In this document: positions 1 through 6,719 of the stretch, piece by piece
Numbering within the stretch: position 1 is the first letter of the stretch
How the letters are laid out: the number at the start of each line of letters is the position of its first letter
NCBI GenBank assembly: GCA_900759455.1
Contig: CAAEVI010000063.1
Coordinates: 1-7,691, forward strand
Direction of reading: 5' to 3'
Origin: Erysipelotrichaceae bacterium
GTDB lineage: Bacteria; Bacillota_I; Bacilli_A; Erysipelotrichales; Erysipelotrichaceae
Length of the DNA: 7,691 nucleotides
Made by a program: the position numbers and the translations under genes
Notes under the pieces: model-generated
What the model was told of the DNA's origin: nothing
What the model saw: the letters and a program-made list of their open reading frames with translations, nothing else
Database searches by the model: none

Positions 1-1
1 A

Positions 2-1315
2 TCCGGTGACCCTTACTATAAAAATTTCTACATTTTCAGAAAAGGCAAGAGCGACGGATCCCCTCCTACGAACTGGCAGTCCAAATTCGGAGGACCGGCC
101 TGGGAATACGTTGCTTCCTTTGATGAATACTATCTTCATCTTTATGATGTTACACAGGCCGATTTAAACTGGGATAATCCCGCAGTACGCAGGGAAATGA
201 TCGACATCGTCAATTTCTGGCGGTCAAAAGGCGTACACGGTTTTCGCTTTGATGTCGTCAATCTGATTTCAAAAGGAAGCTTTGAAGATGATCCGAATCA
301 TTTTGACGGACGCCAGTTTTATACAGACGGCCCTCATGTTCACGAATATATCCGGGAACTGAACGAAAACAGTTTCGGTCTTGATGAAGAAGCAATGACT
401 GTCGGAGAAATGAGTTCAACAAGCATCGAGAACTGCGTTCTTTATTCCGGCGCGGATGCTCATGAACTGTCAAGTGTCTTTACATTTCACCACTTAAAAG
501 TAGACTATAAAAACAAACAGAAATGGGAATTGATGGACTTTGATTTCAGCGAGTTAAAACAACTGCTTCATTCATGGCAGACCGGCATGCAGGACGCTGA
601 TGCATGGAATGCATTGTTCTGGTGCAATCATGATCAGCCTCGTGCTCTTTCCCGCTTTGGTGATGATAAAAATTATCCAAAACAATCTTCTAAAATGTTG
701 GCAACTTGTCTGCACTGCATGAGAGGAACACCTTATGTTTATCAAGGAGAAGAAATCGGTATGACCAATGCATACTTTACTGACATTGCACAGTACCGCG
801 ATGTTGAAAGCATCAATTTCTACCACATCTTGAAACAGCAAGGCAAAGACGAAAAAGAGATCTACCATATCCTGCAGGAGCGTTCCCGCGATAATGCACG
901 TACACCCATGCAATGGAATGACAGTGCCAATGCCGGTTTCAGTGATTCTTCGCCGTGGATCCCGGTCATTGACAACTATAAGCATATCAATGTTCAACAA
1001 GCCCTTGCCGATCCCGATTCCACGTTTTATCACTATCAGAAACTGATTCAAATGCGCAAGGAGATGGACATCATTGCAGAAGGAAGCTATCATCCTATTT
1101 TAGAAGAGCATGCACAGGTTTTTGCTTATGAGCGACGTTTAGCAAACGAAACAATGTATGTGATCAATAACTTTTACGGTTCGCCTTGTTCGATCCAGCT
1201 TCCAAAAGAATGTAATAACATGAAGTTATTGATATCAAATTATTCAGATACACAAGTTGTCGAAAAAATGACCTTGCGGCCGTATGAATCTTTTGTTCTC
1301 TATCAGGCAAAATAA
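2..1315 (+). CDS. treC: Trehalose-6-phosphate hydrolase (alpha,alpha-phosphotrehalase), 5' end outside window
   Basis: This cytosolic GH13 enzyme cleaves trehalose 6-phosphate, delivered by a trehalose PTS permease, into glucose and glucose 6-phosphate. The frame is already open at base 2, so about 437 C-terminal residues are present. The family is about 550 residues long, so roughly the first 110 are missing upstream. The ATG at 197 is internal: the codons before it encode conserved family sequence (PTNWQSKFGG, then YYLHLYDVTQADLNW). Visible GH13 motifs are GFRFDVVNLIS with the nucleophile Asp at 251-253, VGEMSS with the acid/base Glu at 407-409, and WCNHDQPR with the stabilising Asp at 632-634. 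The segments FYTDGP, FHHLKVDY, GTPYVYQGEEIGMT and QYRDVES fit phosphotrehalases better than oligo-1,6-glucosidases, which remain the main alternative. No frameshift is seen. A terminator follows, so it is the last gene of its transcript; any treP or treR partner would lie upstream, outside the window. Confidence 0.93.
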   Translation, partial: SGDPYYKNFYIFRKGKSDGSPPTNWQSKFGGPAWEYVASFDEYYLHLYDVTQADLNWDNPAVRREMIDIVNFWRSKGVHGFRFDVVNLISKGSFEDDPNHFDGRQFYTDGPHVHEYIRELNENSFGLDEEAMTVGEMSSTSIENCVLYSGADAHELSSVFTFHHLKVDYKNKQKWELMDFDFSELKQLLHSWQTGMQDADAWNALFWCNHDQPRALSRFGDDKNYPKQSSKMLATCLHCMRGTPYVYQGEEIGMTNAYFTDIAQYRDVESINFYHILKQQGKDEKEIYHILQERSRDNARTPMQWNDSANAGFSDSSPWIPVIDNYKHINVQQALADPDSTFYHYQKLIQMRKEMDIIAEGSYHPILEEHAQVFAYERRLANETMYVINNFYGSPCSIQLPKECNNMKLLISNYSDTQVVEKMTLRPYESFVLYQAK

Positions 1316-1394
1316 TCATCTGCCAATCAAGAAAGCGATCCTCATACAACGAAAAAAACAAAGTATTGAACAAAGCATTTTAAAGTGATGCTCC

Positions 1395-1448
1395 CCCACC
1401 GCTGTAGATAAAAGAAATCATTGAATTTCACTACAATGGTGGGTTTTT
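1395..1448 (+). terminator. Intrinsic terminator of treC
   Basis: The left arm CCCACCGCTGTAG (1395-1407) pairs with CTACAATGGTGGG (1431-1443), giving 13 positions with one G-U pair and one mismatch. Five T residues follow (1444-1448). The loop region holds a further small hairpin, GAAAT pairing with ATTTC. It lies about 80 bp after the treC stop codon and points the right way to end that transcript. Confidence 0.8.
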
Positions 1449-1748
1449 CATTATGAAAAAAGATTTGTGTGTGGAACGAATCGGGCAACACAAGCATCCT
1501 CCTGTCAGTCAAAAGCAAGATATAAGAGTATAACAGTACAAGATTTGCTTCTGACCATATACTATTCCCTTGAAGCAGCATGAAGACATTCAATTATCAA
1601 AAATAGAACAATAAAAGGGCAAACTCAAATTTTCTAGGTTGCTCTTGATATGGTTGATTTCCTATTCAAACGGCATCCTTTTCACATTTTCATTGACCTC
1701 TATATTATTTTCGTTCAAACTATAAATAAGGATATGAGGTGAATCAAG
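1449..1748. other. Gene-poor AT-rich intergenic stretch
   Basis: No convincing gene was found in this 300-bp gap on either strand. A minus-strand open frame runs through 1342-1593, but it crosses the treC terminator, has no recognisable motif and no good ribosome binding site. A weak imperfect hairpin (AGGGCAA at 1616-1622 with TTGCTCT at 1639-1645) lies in the middle; on the minus strand it is followed by a CCTTTTATT tail, so it could be a weak terminator. The last 70 bp must contain the promoter of the downstream operon. GAGGTG at 1736-1741 is the ribosome binding site of the ATPase gene. Confidence 0.5.
1679..1706 (+). promoter_or_regulatory. Weak candidate promoter for the MoxR-DUF58-transglutaminase operon
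   Basis: TTTTCA (1679-1684) and TATATT (1701-1706) are 16 bp apart and could serve as -35 and -10 boxes. A better -35 match, TTGACC (1693-1698), is nearby, but its only good -10 partner, TATAAA (1721-1726), is 22 bp away, which is too far for a standard sigma-A promoter. The operon clearly needs a promoter in this gap, since a terminator lies upstream, but the exact boxes are uncertain. Confidence 0.25.
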
Positions 1749-2666
1749 ATGGAATTACATGAACAGATATTGACAGAAGTTAAAAAAGCAGTTTTTGGAA
1801 AAGATGAACTGCTTGAAAAAATACTGATTGCCATTTTGGCAAGAGGACATATTTTGTTAGAAGATGTACCTGGTGTAGGCAAAACGACGATTGCAAAAGC
1901 TTTTGCAAAGACCTTGGGATTAAAAAGCAAACGTATGCAGTTTACTGTCGATGTACTGCCAAGCGATGTAGTCGGTTTTAGCGTTATCGATCCTGATACC
2001 AGAGAGGTTCATTTACATCCCGGGGCGGTATTCTGCAATATTTTTTTAGCTGATGAAATCAACCGTACTTCTAGTCGTACACAAGCAGCACTTCTAGAAG
2101 TCATGGAAGAAAACAGCATCACGGTCGACGGAACAACGTATCCCGCTTATGAACCTTTTATCGTTATCGCTACCCAAAATCCATTTGGCTCTGCAGGCAC
2201 GCAACCATTACCAGAGAGTCAATTGGAACGTTTTTTGATGTGTTTATCCTGTGGTTATCCTGATGCCAAAGCAGAAATACAAATATTAAAAAGTAAAAAT
2301 AAGGATCATGCAGAGCTTAAGCAGGTCGCAGACACAGCAAAAATCATTACCATGCAAAAACATTGTGACGAAATTTTCATTCATGATGATCTGTATGCAT
2401 ACATTGTTTCATTGGTGCAACAAACACGTACACATCCTTCTATCAGTCAAGGAGCCAGTCCACGTGCTTCGATTGCTCTAGCCAGCAGCGCGCGTGCCCA
2501 TGCCTATTTATGCAATCGAACTTATATCATCCCCGATGATATTCATGCAACATATTATGATATCATGCAGCATCGAATCTATTTATCTGAGGGTTCCAAT
2601 ACACGTGCAGAAAAAATGGCGATCCTTAAAGAAATCCTCGAACAGACAAGTGAGCCTGCCATATGA
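1749..2666 (+). CDS. MoxR-family AAA+ ATPase
   Basis: This is a 305-residue cytosolic AAA+ ATPase of the MoxR group, near the usual family length of about 320. MoxR proteins are thought to act as ATP-driven chaperones that assemble or activate partners encoded beside them. The Walker A region is LLEDVPGVGKTT (37-47, Lys45). Walker B is IFLADEINR (98-106, Asp102 and Glu103). The sensor-1 segment IATQNP ends near 145 and is followed by the MoxR-typical GTQPLPESQLERF. The sensor-2 segment is GASPRAS (235-241, Arg239), in a helical lid domain that ends near QHRIYLS (274-280). All nucleotide-binding residues are intact. The start is chosen because GAGGTG sits 7 bases upstream. It is the first gene of a three-gene operon, and its stop overlaps the next start in an ATGA, implying translational coupling. 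Its client is inferred to be the two downstream membrane proteins. Confidence 0.95.
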   Translation: MELHEQILTEVKKAVFGKDELLEKILIAILARGHILLEDVPGVGKTTIAKAFAKTLGLKSKRMQFTVDVLPSDVVGFSVIDPDTREVHLHPGAVFCNIFLADEINRTSSRTQAALLEVMEENSITVDGTTYPAYEPFIVIATQNPFGSAGTQPLPESQLERFLMCLSCGYPDAKAEIQILKSKNKDHAELKQVADTAKIITMQKHCDEIFIHDDLYAYIVSLVQQTRTHPSISQGASPRASIALASSARAHAYLCNRTYIIPDDIHATYYDIMQHRIYLSEGSNTRAEKMAILKEILEQTSEPAI

Positions 2667-3607
2667 AAAAAAGATGCTTTCTTTCCTGGATCACTTATCT
2701 TTCCTTTTGGTTCCTCCTCATAGTCACTTTTATCATCACTGATGCTTACGGACTTTTTCTCCTATGTACGATATTTCTATTCTTTCCGCTGATTTCTTAT
2801 ATCATCCTGCGCATTCAAGCGCGCGCAATTCATCTTCATCTTATAAAAAGAAAGGAACAAATCTGGATTGAAGTACAGTCTCATCCGTTTTTTGGCAATC
2901 CGCTTTTGCAAGCCAAGTTCAATCGTTATCAATTATTCACACAAGATAACAGCACATTTACTATATCTGTTTTGAAATCGACTCCTCTTTCATTCGAAGA
3001 CGAACAGCTTGGTGTTTTGAAACTCACACTAGAAGAAATTCGTTTCTATGATCCTCTCCATTTATTCTATTTTCGCAAGAAACAACAGGATACCCTTCGT
3101 TTCATGCTTGTACCAAAACCTTCCGCAATGACTGCAGCGTTCCTTCAATCAGCGATGGTTCAAAAGAAAGAAGGCGAATGGATAGATAAGCATGAAGTAC
3201 GGGAATATCAGCCTGGTGACTCGCTCAAATGGATCCATCACAAATTGAGTTACAAAACGCAAAAAATCATGATACGGCTCTTCGAAAACGAAAACAGCGA
3301 GACGGCAGCATTATTCCTTGATTTAAGTTCATCCCTTTTTGAATGTAAGCAGTGTATTGCTTTTTATCAAAGTCTTGCTTCCTTCTTTTTACAGCATCAA
3401 ATTCAATTAAAAGTATGGTACTACAGCCAGGAAAAACTCTGTTGTCTAGATGTGCAGTCTCCTAAAGAAATCGAAGTTTCATTGTATCAGATATTATCTG
3501 CTCCAAAAAGCACCATTTCTTCTCTTCCAGCTAAGCTAAGGCTGATCGAACATGGAAACTACCTTTTTGATGAGAAGGGAGGAGCACTTCATGTATACCA
3601 ATCGTAA
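2663..3607 (+). CDS. DUF58 domain membrane protein
   Basis: This 314-residue protein has two N-terminal membrane helices (about 9-27 and 29-51), then a soluble region with the DUF58 signature. The signature spans about 176-206: HEVREYQPGD (Arg180, Asp186), then SLKWIHHKLSYKTQKIMIR, matching the family pattern of ReY-x-PGD followed by a tryptophan, a lysine and an arginine-containing strand. After it, LFLDLSSSL contains a D-x-S-x-S (Asp220, Ser222, Ser224), resembling the metal-binding MIDAS loop of von Willebrand factor A folds, to which DUF58 is related. The biochemical function of the family is not established; it is almost always encoded next to a MoxR ATPase. The start ATG overlaps the stop of the ATPase gene and lacks a strong ribosome binding site of its own, so translation is probably coupled. 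The 3' end overlaps the next gene by 17 bases. Confidence 0.92.
   Translation: MKKRCFLSWITYLSFWFLLIVTFIITDAYGLFLLCTIFLFFPLISYIILRIQARAIHLHLIKRKEQIWIEVQSHPFFGNPLLQAKFNRYQLFTQDNSTFTISVLKSTPLSFEDEQLGVLKLTLEEIRFYDPLHLFYFRKKQQDTLRFMLVPKPSAMTAAFLQSAMVQKKEGEWIDKHEVREYQPGDSLKWIHHKLSYKTQKIMIRLFENENSETAALFLDLSSSLFECKQCIAFYQSLASFFLQHQIQLKVWYYSQEKLCCLDVQSPKEIEVSLYQILSAPKSTISSLPAKLRLIEHGNYLFDEKGGALHVYQS
3575..3584 (+). promoter_or_regulatory. Ribosome binding site that sets the transglutaminase-gene start
   Basis: AAGGGAGGAG lies inside the end of the DUF58 gene, 6 bases before the ATG at 3591. The alternative in-frame ATG at 3552 has no comparable site upstream, so 3591 is preferred. The resulting overlap with the DUF58 stop codon is 17 bases. 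Confidence 0.85.
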
Positions 3608-5690
3608 TCATCCAACCATGGTTCTTCCTTTATTGATCGTAATTTTCTATTTTCTTCATTTTCAATTAATATTCAAACCGATCAGCCTTCTTTCCATGAT
3701 CGTAATCCTGCTTATCGTTCCCTTATGTTATTCCATTTTTCGCAAATTTTCATCTTCACGTTTTCCTGTTCTGCTGCTTTTGTTTAGTACACTAATTATT
3801 ATTTTAGTGTTTATCATTTTTCCTTCTACTTGGCACAGTCTCTATAATGCTACGCTGGACACCTACCGCCAATATTCTACATTAAAGTTTTATCCTTTCG
3901 TTACATCCTTTTTCGGTGATGAAGAACAGATCGTACGCCTGCTTCTATTCAGTCTGCTGACCTTTTTTCTTCTTTCATTATTTGATTGTATGCTGAATGT
4001 CAGTCACTGGCCTCATCTAAGCGCATTTCTGCTTATCATTCTCTTCATTCCTTGTCTGTTACATCATGTAGAACAACCGTTAACCATCTTTCCTTGCAGT
4101 TTGCTGCTTCTCTATCTGTTGACCTGCCGCATACAAGCAACAGCTCCACATACACTTTTTCTCTCTTTTTTCATCTCCACTTGCATATTGACGATTCTGT
4201 GTACATTCTGTTTGCCCAAAGAACTTGTTTGGGAATACAATAAAGATTTTCGTGAAGAAAGAATCGAAAAGATGATGACCAGGATCCAGCATCTTTTCGA
4301 TACTACCACTGATAATCAGATTAATTTAAAAGATGCTGGCAATCGCCTCTATGTCGGTGCCATTCATTTACAAGTACAAGGAGAACCGCAAACCTATTAC
4401 TTGCATACATTCAGCGGCTCAACATACGAAGATAATCGATGGAACCTTTTGCCTGAGCATATTTATGAAGATCGAAAGATCGATTATGAAGAAATTCTGC
4501 TGCACTTAGATCCATCAAACGAAGTATTTCAATCAAATCAAAATGAACCTTCCATACAGCAAATCATCATTGAAGATTATCAAGGAAAAGATCAGCAGAT
4601 CCTTCCATACTATTTATCTTCGTTAGATACGCCGATCGATCCGGTATATGATGCACTTTCCATTCGTGATGTAAATCAGCCCACCTACACTTATCATATC
4701 TGGGATTCCAGCCTTTATGATGCCTATCAACAAGATAGTTATACCTATCCGGATGTGAGTGATGATTACGGTAATTTTGTTAACAGCTACTACACACAAT
4801 TAGATGAAAAGGAAAAAGATTTGTTCACTGAATTACACCTCACAAATCCTCGTTATTTTTCATTAAAACATGCTTCTTTGCAAGAAGTCAGTGCATACAT
4901 ACAGAATTATTTATCGAAACAGGTCGATTATACGCTATCTCCTGGCAATTTACCGGAAGGAGAAGATTTTCTCACCTATTTTTTAACAGAAAATCATCAA
5001 GGTTACTGTGTGCATTATGCCACAGCAGCCACATTAATGCTGCGATATTATGGATTCCCCGCACGCTATGCTGAAGGTTATCGGATCACTGCAGATGATT
5101 TCAACGGAAACTATGCATACGTGCGTGATTTCCATGCACATGCTTGGGTCGAAGTCTATGATGAAGTGCTTGGCTGGATACCTTTAGAATTTACACAAGC
5201 TGCTCCTTTGCATGAAGATGTACCCGATGAAGATTTACCAAGCGACCTTCCAAATACTCCCGATACTCCAGATCCACCAAGTACTGATCAGCCAATCAAT
5301 CCCGATAAACTGCAAACACCATCAGATCCAACATTGATTGCCAAAAAAGATACTTTGTCACCATCTGTCATCTTCTTTTTCAGTATATTGATTCTCTATC
5401 TAGGCCAGCTGTCCATTCGTCATCATCTTCAAAATCATCGTTGCCGACAGTCTGATAGCAGCAATGCTGTTATTTCGTGTTATCATTTGATGCAGCATCT
5501 GCAAACACAAGGCTTATCCATCCCTTCAAAAGCAACCTTCCTCGCTCAAAAAGCTCGTTTTTCAAATGAAAGGATCACCAAAGAAGAAAAACAGGAAATG
5601 ATTTGTTTATTAAAAGAATATAAACAACAAATCTCACATCTGCCTTTGAAAAGACGTCTGATCCTGTTCCTGATCTATGCTTTGTGGTAA
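3591..5690 (+). CDS. Membrane-anchored transglutaminase-like (papain-fold) protein
   Basis: From the preferred ATG the protein is 699 residues. Seven hydrophobic helices (about 10-28, 31-50, 58-79, 114-135, 142-160, 163-180, 187-208) form a TgpA-like membrane half. A roughly 380-residue segment follows that should lie outside the cell if the N terminus is inside. It ends in a transglutaminase core with GYCVHYATAATLMLRYYG (Cys473), DFHAHAWVEVY (His517) and GWIPLEFTQ (Glu533 where Asp is commoner). A Pro/Asp-rich linker (about 540-590), an eighth helix (about 593-611) and a basic cytosolic tail of about 85 residues complete it. The catalytic residues suggest an active thiol enzyme (protease, amidase or cross-linker), but the substrate is unknown. 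It is the last gene of the operon with the MoxR ATPase and the DUF58 protein, and the cytosolic tail could be the contact for that ATPase. Starting at 3552 would add 13 residues. Confidence 0.9.
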   Translation: MYTNRNHPTMVLPLLIVIFYFLHFQLIFKPISLLSMIVILLIVPLCYSIFRKFSSSRFPVLLLLFSTLIIILVFIIFPSTWHSLYNATLDTYRQYSTLKFYPFVTSFFGDEEQIVRLLLFSLLTFFLLSLFDCMLNVSHWPHLSAFLLIILFIPCLLHHVEQPLTIFPCSLLLLYLLTCRIQATAPHTLFLSFFISTCILTILCTFCLPKELVWEYNKDFREERIEKMMTRIQHLFDTTTDNQINLKDAGNRLYVGAIHLQVQGEPQTYYLHTFSGSTYEDNRWNLLPEHIYEDRKIDYEEILLHLDPSNEVFQSNQNEPSIQQIIIEDYQGKDQQILPYYLSSLDTPIDPVYDALSIRDVNQPTYTYHIWDSSLYDAYQQDSYTYPDVSDDYGNFVNSYYTQLDEKEKDLFTELHLTNPRYFSLKHASLQEVSAYIQNYLSKQVDYTLSPGNLPEGEDFLTYFLTENHQGYCVHYATAATLMLRYYGFPARYAEGYRITADDFNGNYAYVRDFHAHAWVEVYDEVLGWIPLEFTQAAPLHEDVPDEDLPSDLPNTPDTPDPPSTDQPINPDKLQTPSDPTLIAKKDTLSPSVIFFFSILILYLGQLSIRHHLQNHRCRQSDSSNAVISCYHLMQHLQTQGLSIPSKATFLAQKARFSNERITKEEKQEMICLLKEYKQQISHLPLKRRLILFLIYALW

Positions 5691-5692
5691 TT

Positions 5693-5772
5693 AAAAAGCC
5701 CAATCATCAAAAGGTCTCTGTTCCCAAAAGACGAGCTTTTGGAACAGATGACATTGTGATTGGGCTTTTTTT
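5693..5772. terminator. Nested bidirectional terminator between convergent genes
   Basis: The outer arms AAAAAGCCCAATCA (5693-5706) and TGATTGGGCTTTTT (5757-5770) pair perfectly over 14 bp, with T runs in both directions. Inside sits a second strong hairpin: TCTGTTCCCAAAAG (5717-5730) pairs with CTTTTGGAACAGA (5736-5748), with one bulged C and a 5-base loop ACGAG. It ends the plus-strand operon right after its stop codon (5690). On the minus strand it is reached as soon as the membrane-protein gene is finished: that gene's stop codon (5771-5773) lies in the T tract. Confidence 0.9.
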
Positions 5773-6634
5773 ATTTGGCAACGGGCTGATCCGTTGAACC
5801 TCCTTCTTTTTTCTCTTGATCCTCGTTTGGCTGAAACGCTTTACGATGTTCTTCTAGTGCTTTAAAGAAAGCATTTATATTTTCTTGTCGTGCCTGTTTT
5901 AAACGCTGAGGAAAGGCATCTGCCAGACGCTTTTGCGTATGACGAAACGAATTCAATCGTTTTTGATATTTTTCACGCAGACGTTCGATCGACTGCATCA
6001 GTTTTTCATCTGCATCAGTTTGTTCCAGTATAGCCGCTATGCGCTGACTGAGCGGTTCCTCCAGCGGAAACAGTGCCGCATTTCGAAATTGTGTTCCTAA
6101 TTCACGCAGACTATCTTCCAACATGCGATAATCTTTGTTTTCACGAAGAATCGCATGAAACGTATGGATATTATCCCAAAGAAAAACAACCATAAGCAAA
6201 ATTGTCGTGATGATCTGAACTGTTGACGGAATTTTAATCAGAAACGAATCGATCACAGGGTGAATGATCCGTACAACAACGACCCCCATCACACCGAACA
6301 TGACAGAATTTCTCAAACAAATCCGTCCGTTGAGGTTAAAACGGCGATTCGAATAATCCCACCATGTACTGTGAAACATTTTTTCCATGACTACACTAGT
6401 TGCATATTCCAGCAAACTGGTCAAAATCATTCCTGCAAAAAATAGTAGCACAAGATTGTTCTTAAAGGGTTCCAGAGCATACAGCACGATCAGGGCACCC
6501 CAACCGTAAATCGGACAATACGGGCCTTCCAAAAAACCTCGGTTTATAAAACGTCTTGCACCGATGCCGCAATAAATACATTCGCAGACCCAGCCAAGAA
6601 AACTATAAATGAAAAAATATAATACCTGTGTCAT
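5771..6634 (-). CDS. CmpB/DUF1113-family multi-pass membrane protein (putative ABC-transporter type IV)
   Basis: This 287-residue membrane protein has about five hydrophobic segments (about 3-24, 38-56, 60-82, 107-127, 137-157). Family signatures are FLEGPYCPIYGWGAL (34-48), and the stretch from LLEYATS (74-80) through WWDYS (91-95) to FNLNGRICLRNS (99-110). These match the family annotated as putative ABC-transporter type IV (CmpB-like, DUF1113), common in Bacillota and of unproven function. A long charged, mostly helical cytosolic tail follows (about 160-265), and residues after about 268 are acidic/lysine-rich and probably disordered. The start at 6634 is chosen over an in-frame GTG nine bases upstream, because the GTG lies within the Shine-Dalgarno sequence. 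No ABC ATPase gene is next to it, so a transport role is doubtful here. It has its own promoter and shares the terminator with the convergent operon. Confidence 0.85.
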   Translation of the reverse strand: MTQVLYFFIYSFLGWVCECIYCGIGARRFINRGFLEGPYCPIYGWGALIVLYALEPFKNNLVLLFFAGMILTSLLEYATSVVMEKMFHSTWWDYSNRRFNLNGRICLRNSVMFGVMGVVVVRIIHPVIDSFLIKIPSTVQIITTILLMVVFLWDNIHTFHAILRENKDYRMLEDSLRELGTQFRNAALFPLEEPLSQRIAAILEQTDADEKLMQSIERLREKYQKRLNSFRHTQKRLADAFPQRLKQARQENINAFFKALEEHRKAFQPNEDQEKKEGGSTDQPVAK

Positions 6635-6639
6635 GTAAG

Positions 6640-6646
6640 CCACCTC
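6640..6646 (-). promoter_or_regulatory. Ribosome binding site of the CmpB-family gene
   Basis: On the minus strand GAGGTGG lies 5 bases before the ATG at 6634. The GTG at 6643-6641, which could also open the frame, is inside this motif, so the ATG is the more likely start. Confidence 0.8.
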
Positions 6647-6674
6647 AGAATCATCTCAAAAACATGTCCCTATA

Positions 6675-6703
6675 ATAGTATGCCCTCCGTCCCATAATTT
6701 CAA
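6675..6703 (-). promoter_or_regulatory. Sigma-A-type promoter of the CmpB-family gene
   Basis: On the minus strand TTGAAA (6703-6698) and TACTAT (6680-6675) are exactly 17 bp apart, and the start codon lies about 40 bp further on. The -35 box matches the consensus at 5 of 6 bases and the -10 box at 4 of 6, including the critical TA and final T. The gap after the nuclease gene contains no evident terminator, so some readthrough from it is also possible. Confidence 0.6.
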
Positions 6704-6719
6704 CCCTTTCCGCATCATT

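Noticed and set aside
572..1093. 173-residue open frame antisense to treC
   Set aside because: It lies entirely opposite strongly conserved phosphotrehalase sequence, shows no recognisable domain, and has the composition of a mirror frame.
1342..1593. 83-residue minus-strand open frame after treC
   Set aside because: It runs through the treC terminator hairpin, has no good ribosome binding site and no motif I recognise. A decayed gene cannot be excluded but is not supported.
3552..3590. Earlier ATG for the transglutaminase-like gene
   Set aside because: No Shine-Dalgarno sequence precedes it, whereas the ATG at 3591 has AAGGGAGGAG at ideal distance.
3986..4309. Short open frames overlapping the membrane half of the transglutaminase-like gene on both strands
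   Set aside because: They are out of frame with a clearly coding gene and have no start signals or recognisable features.
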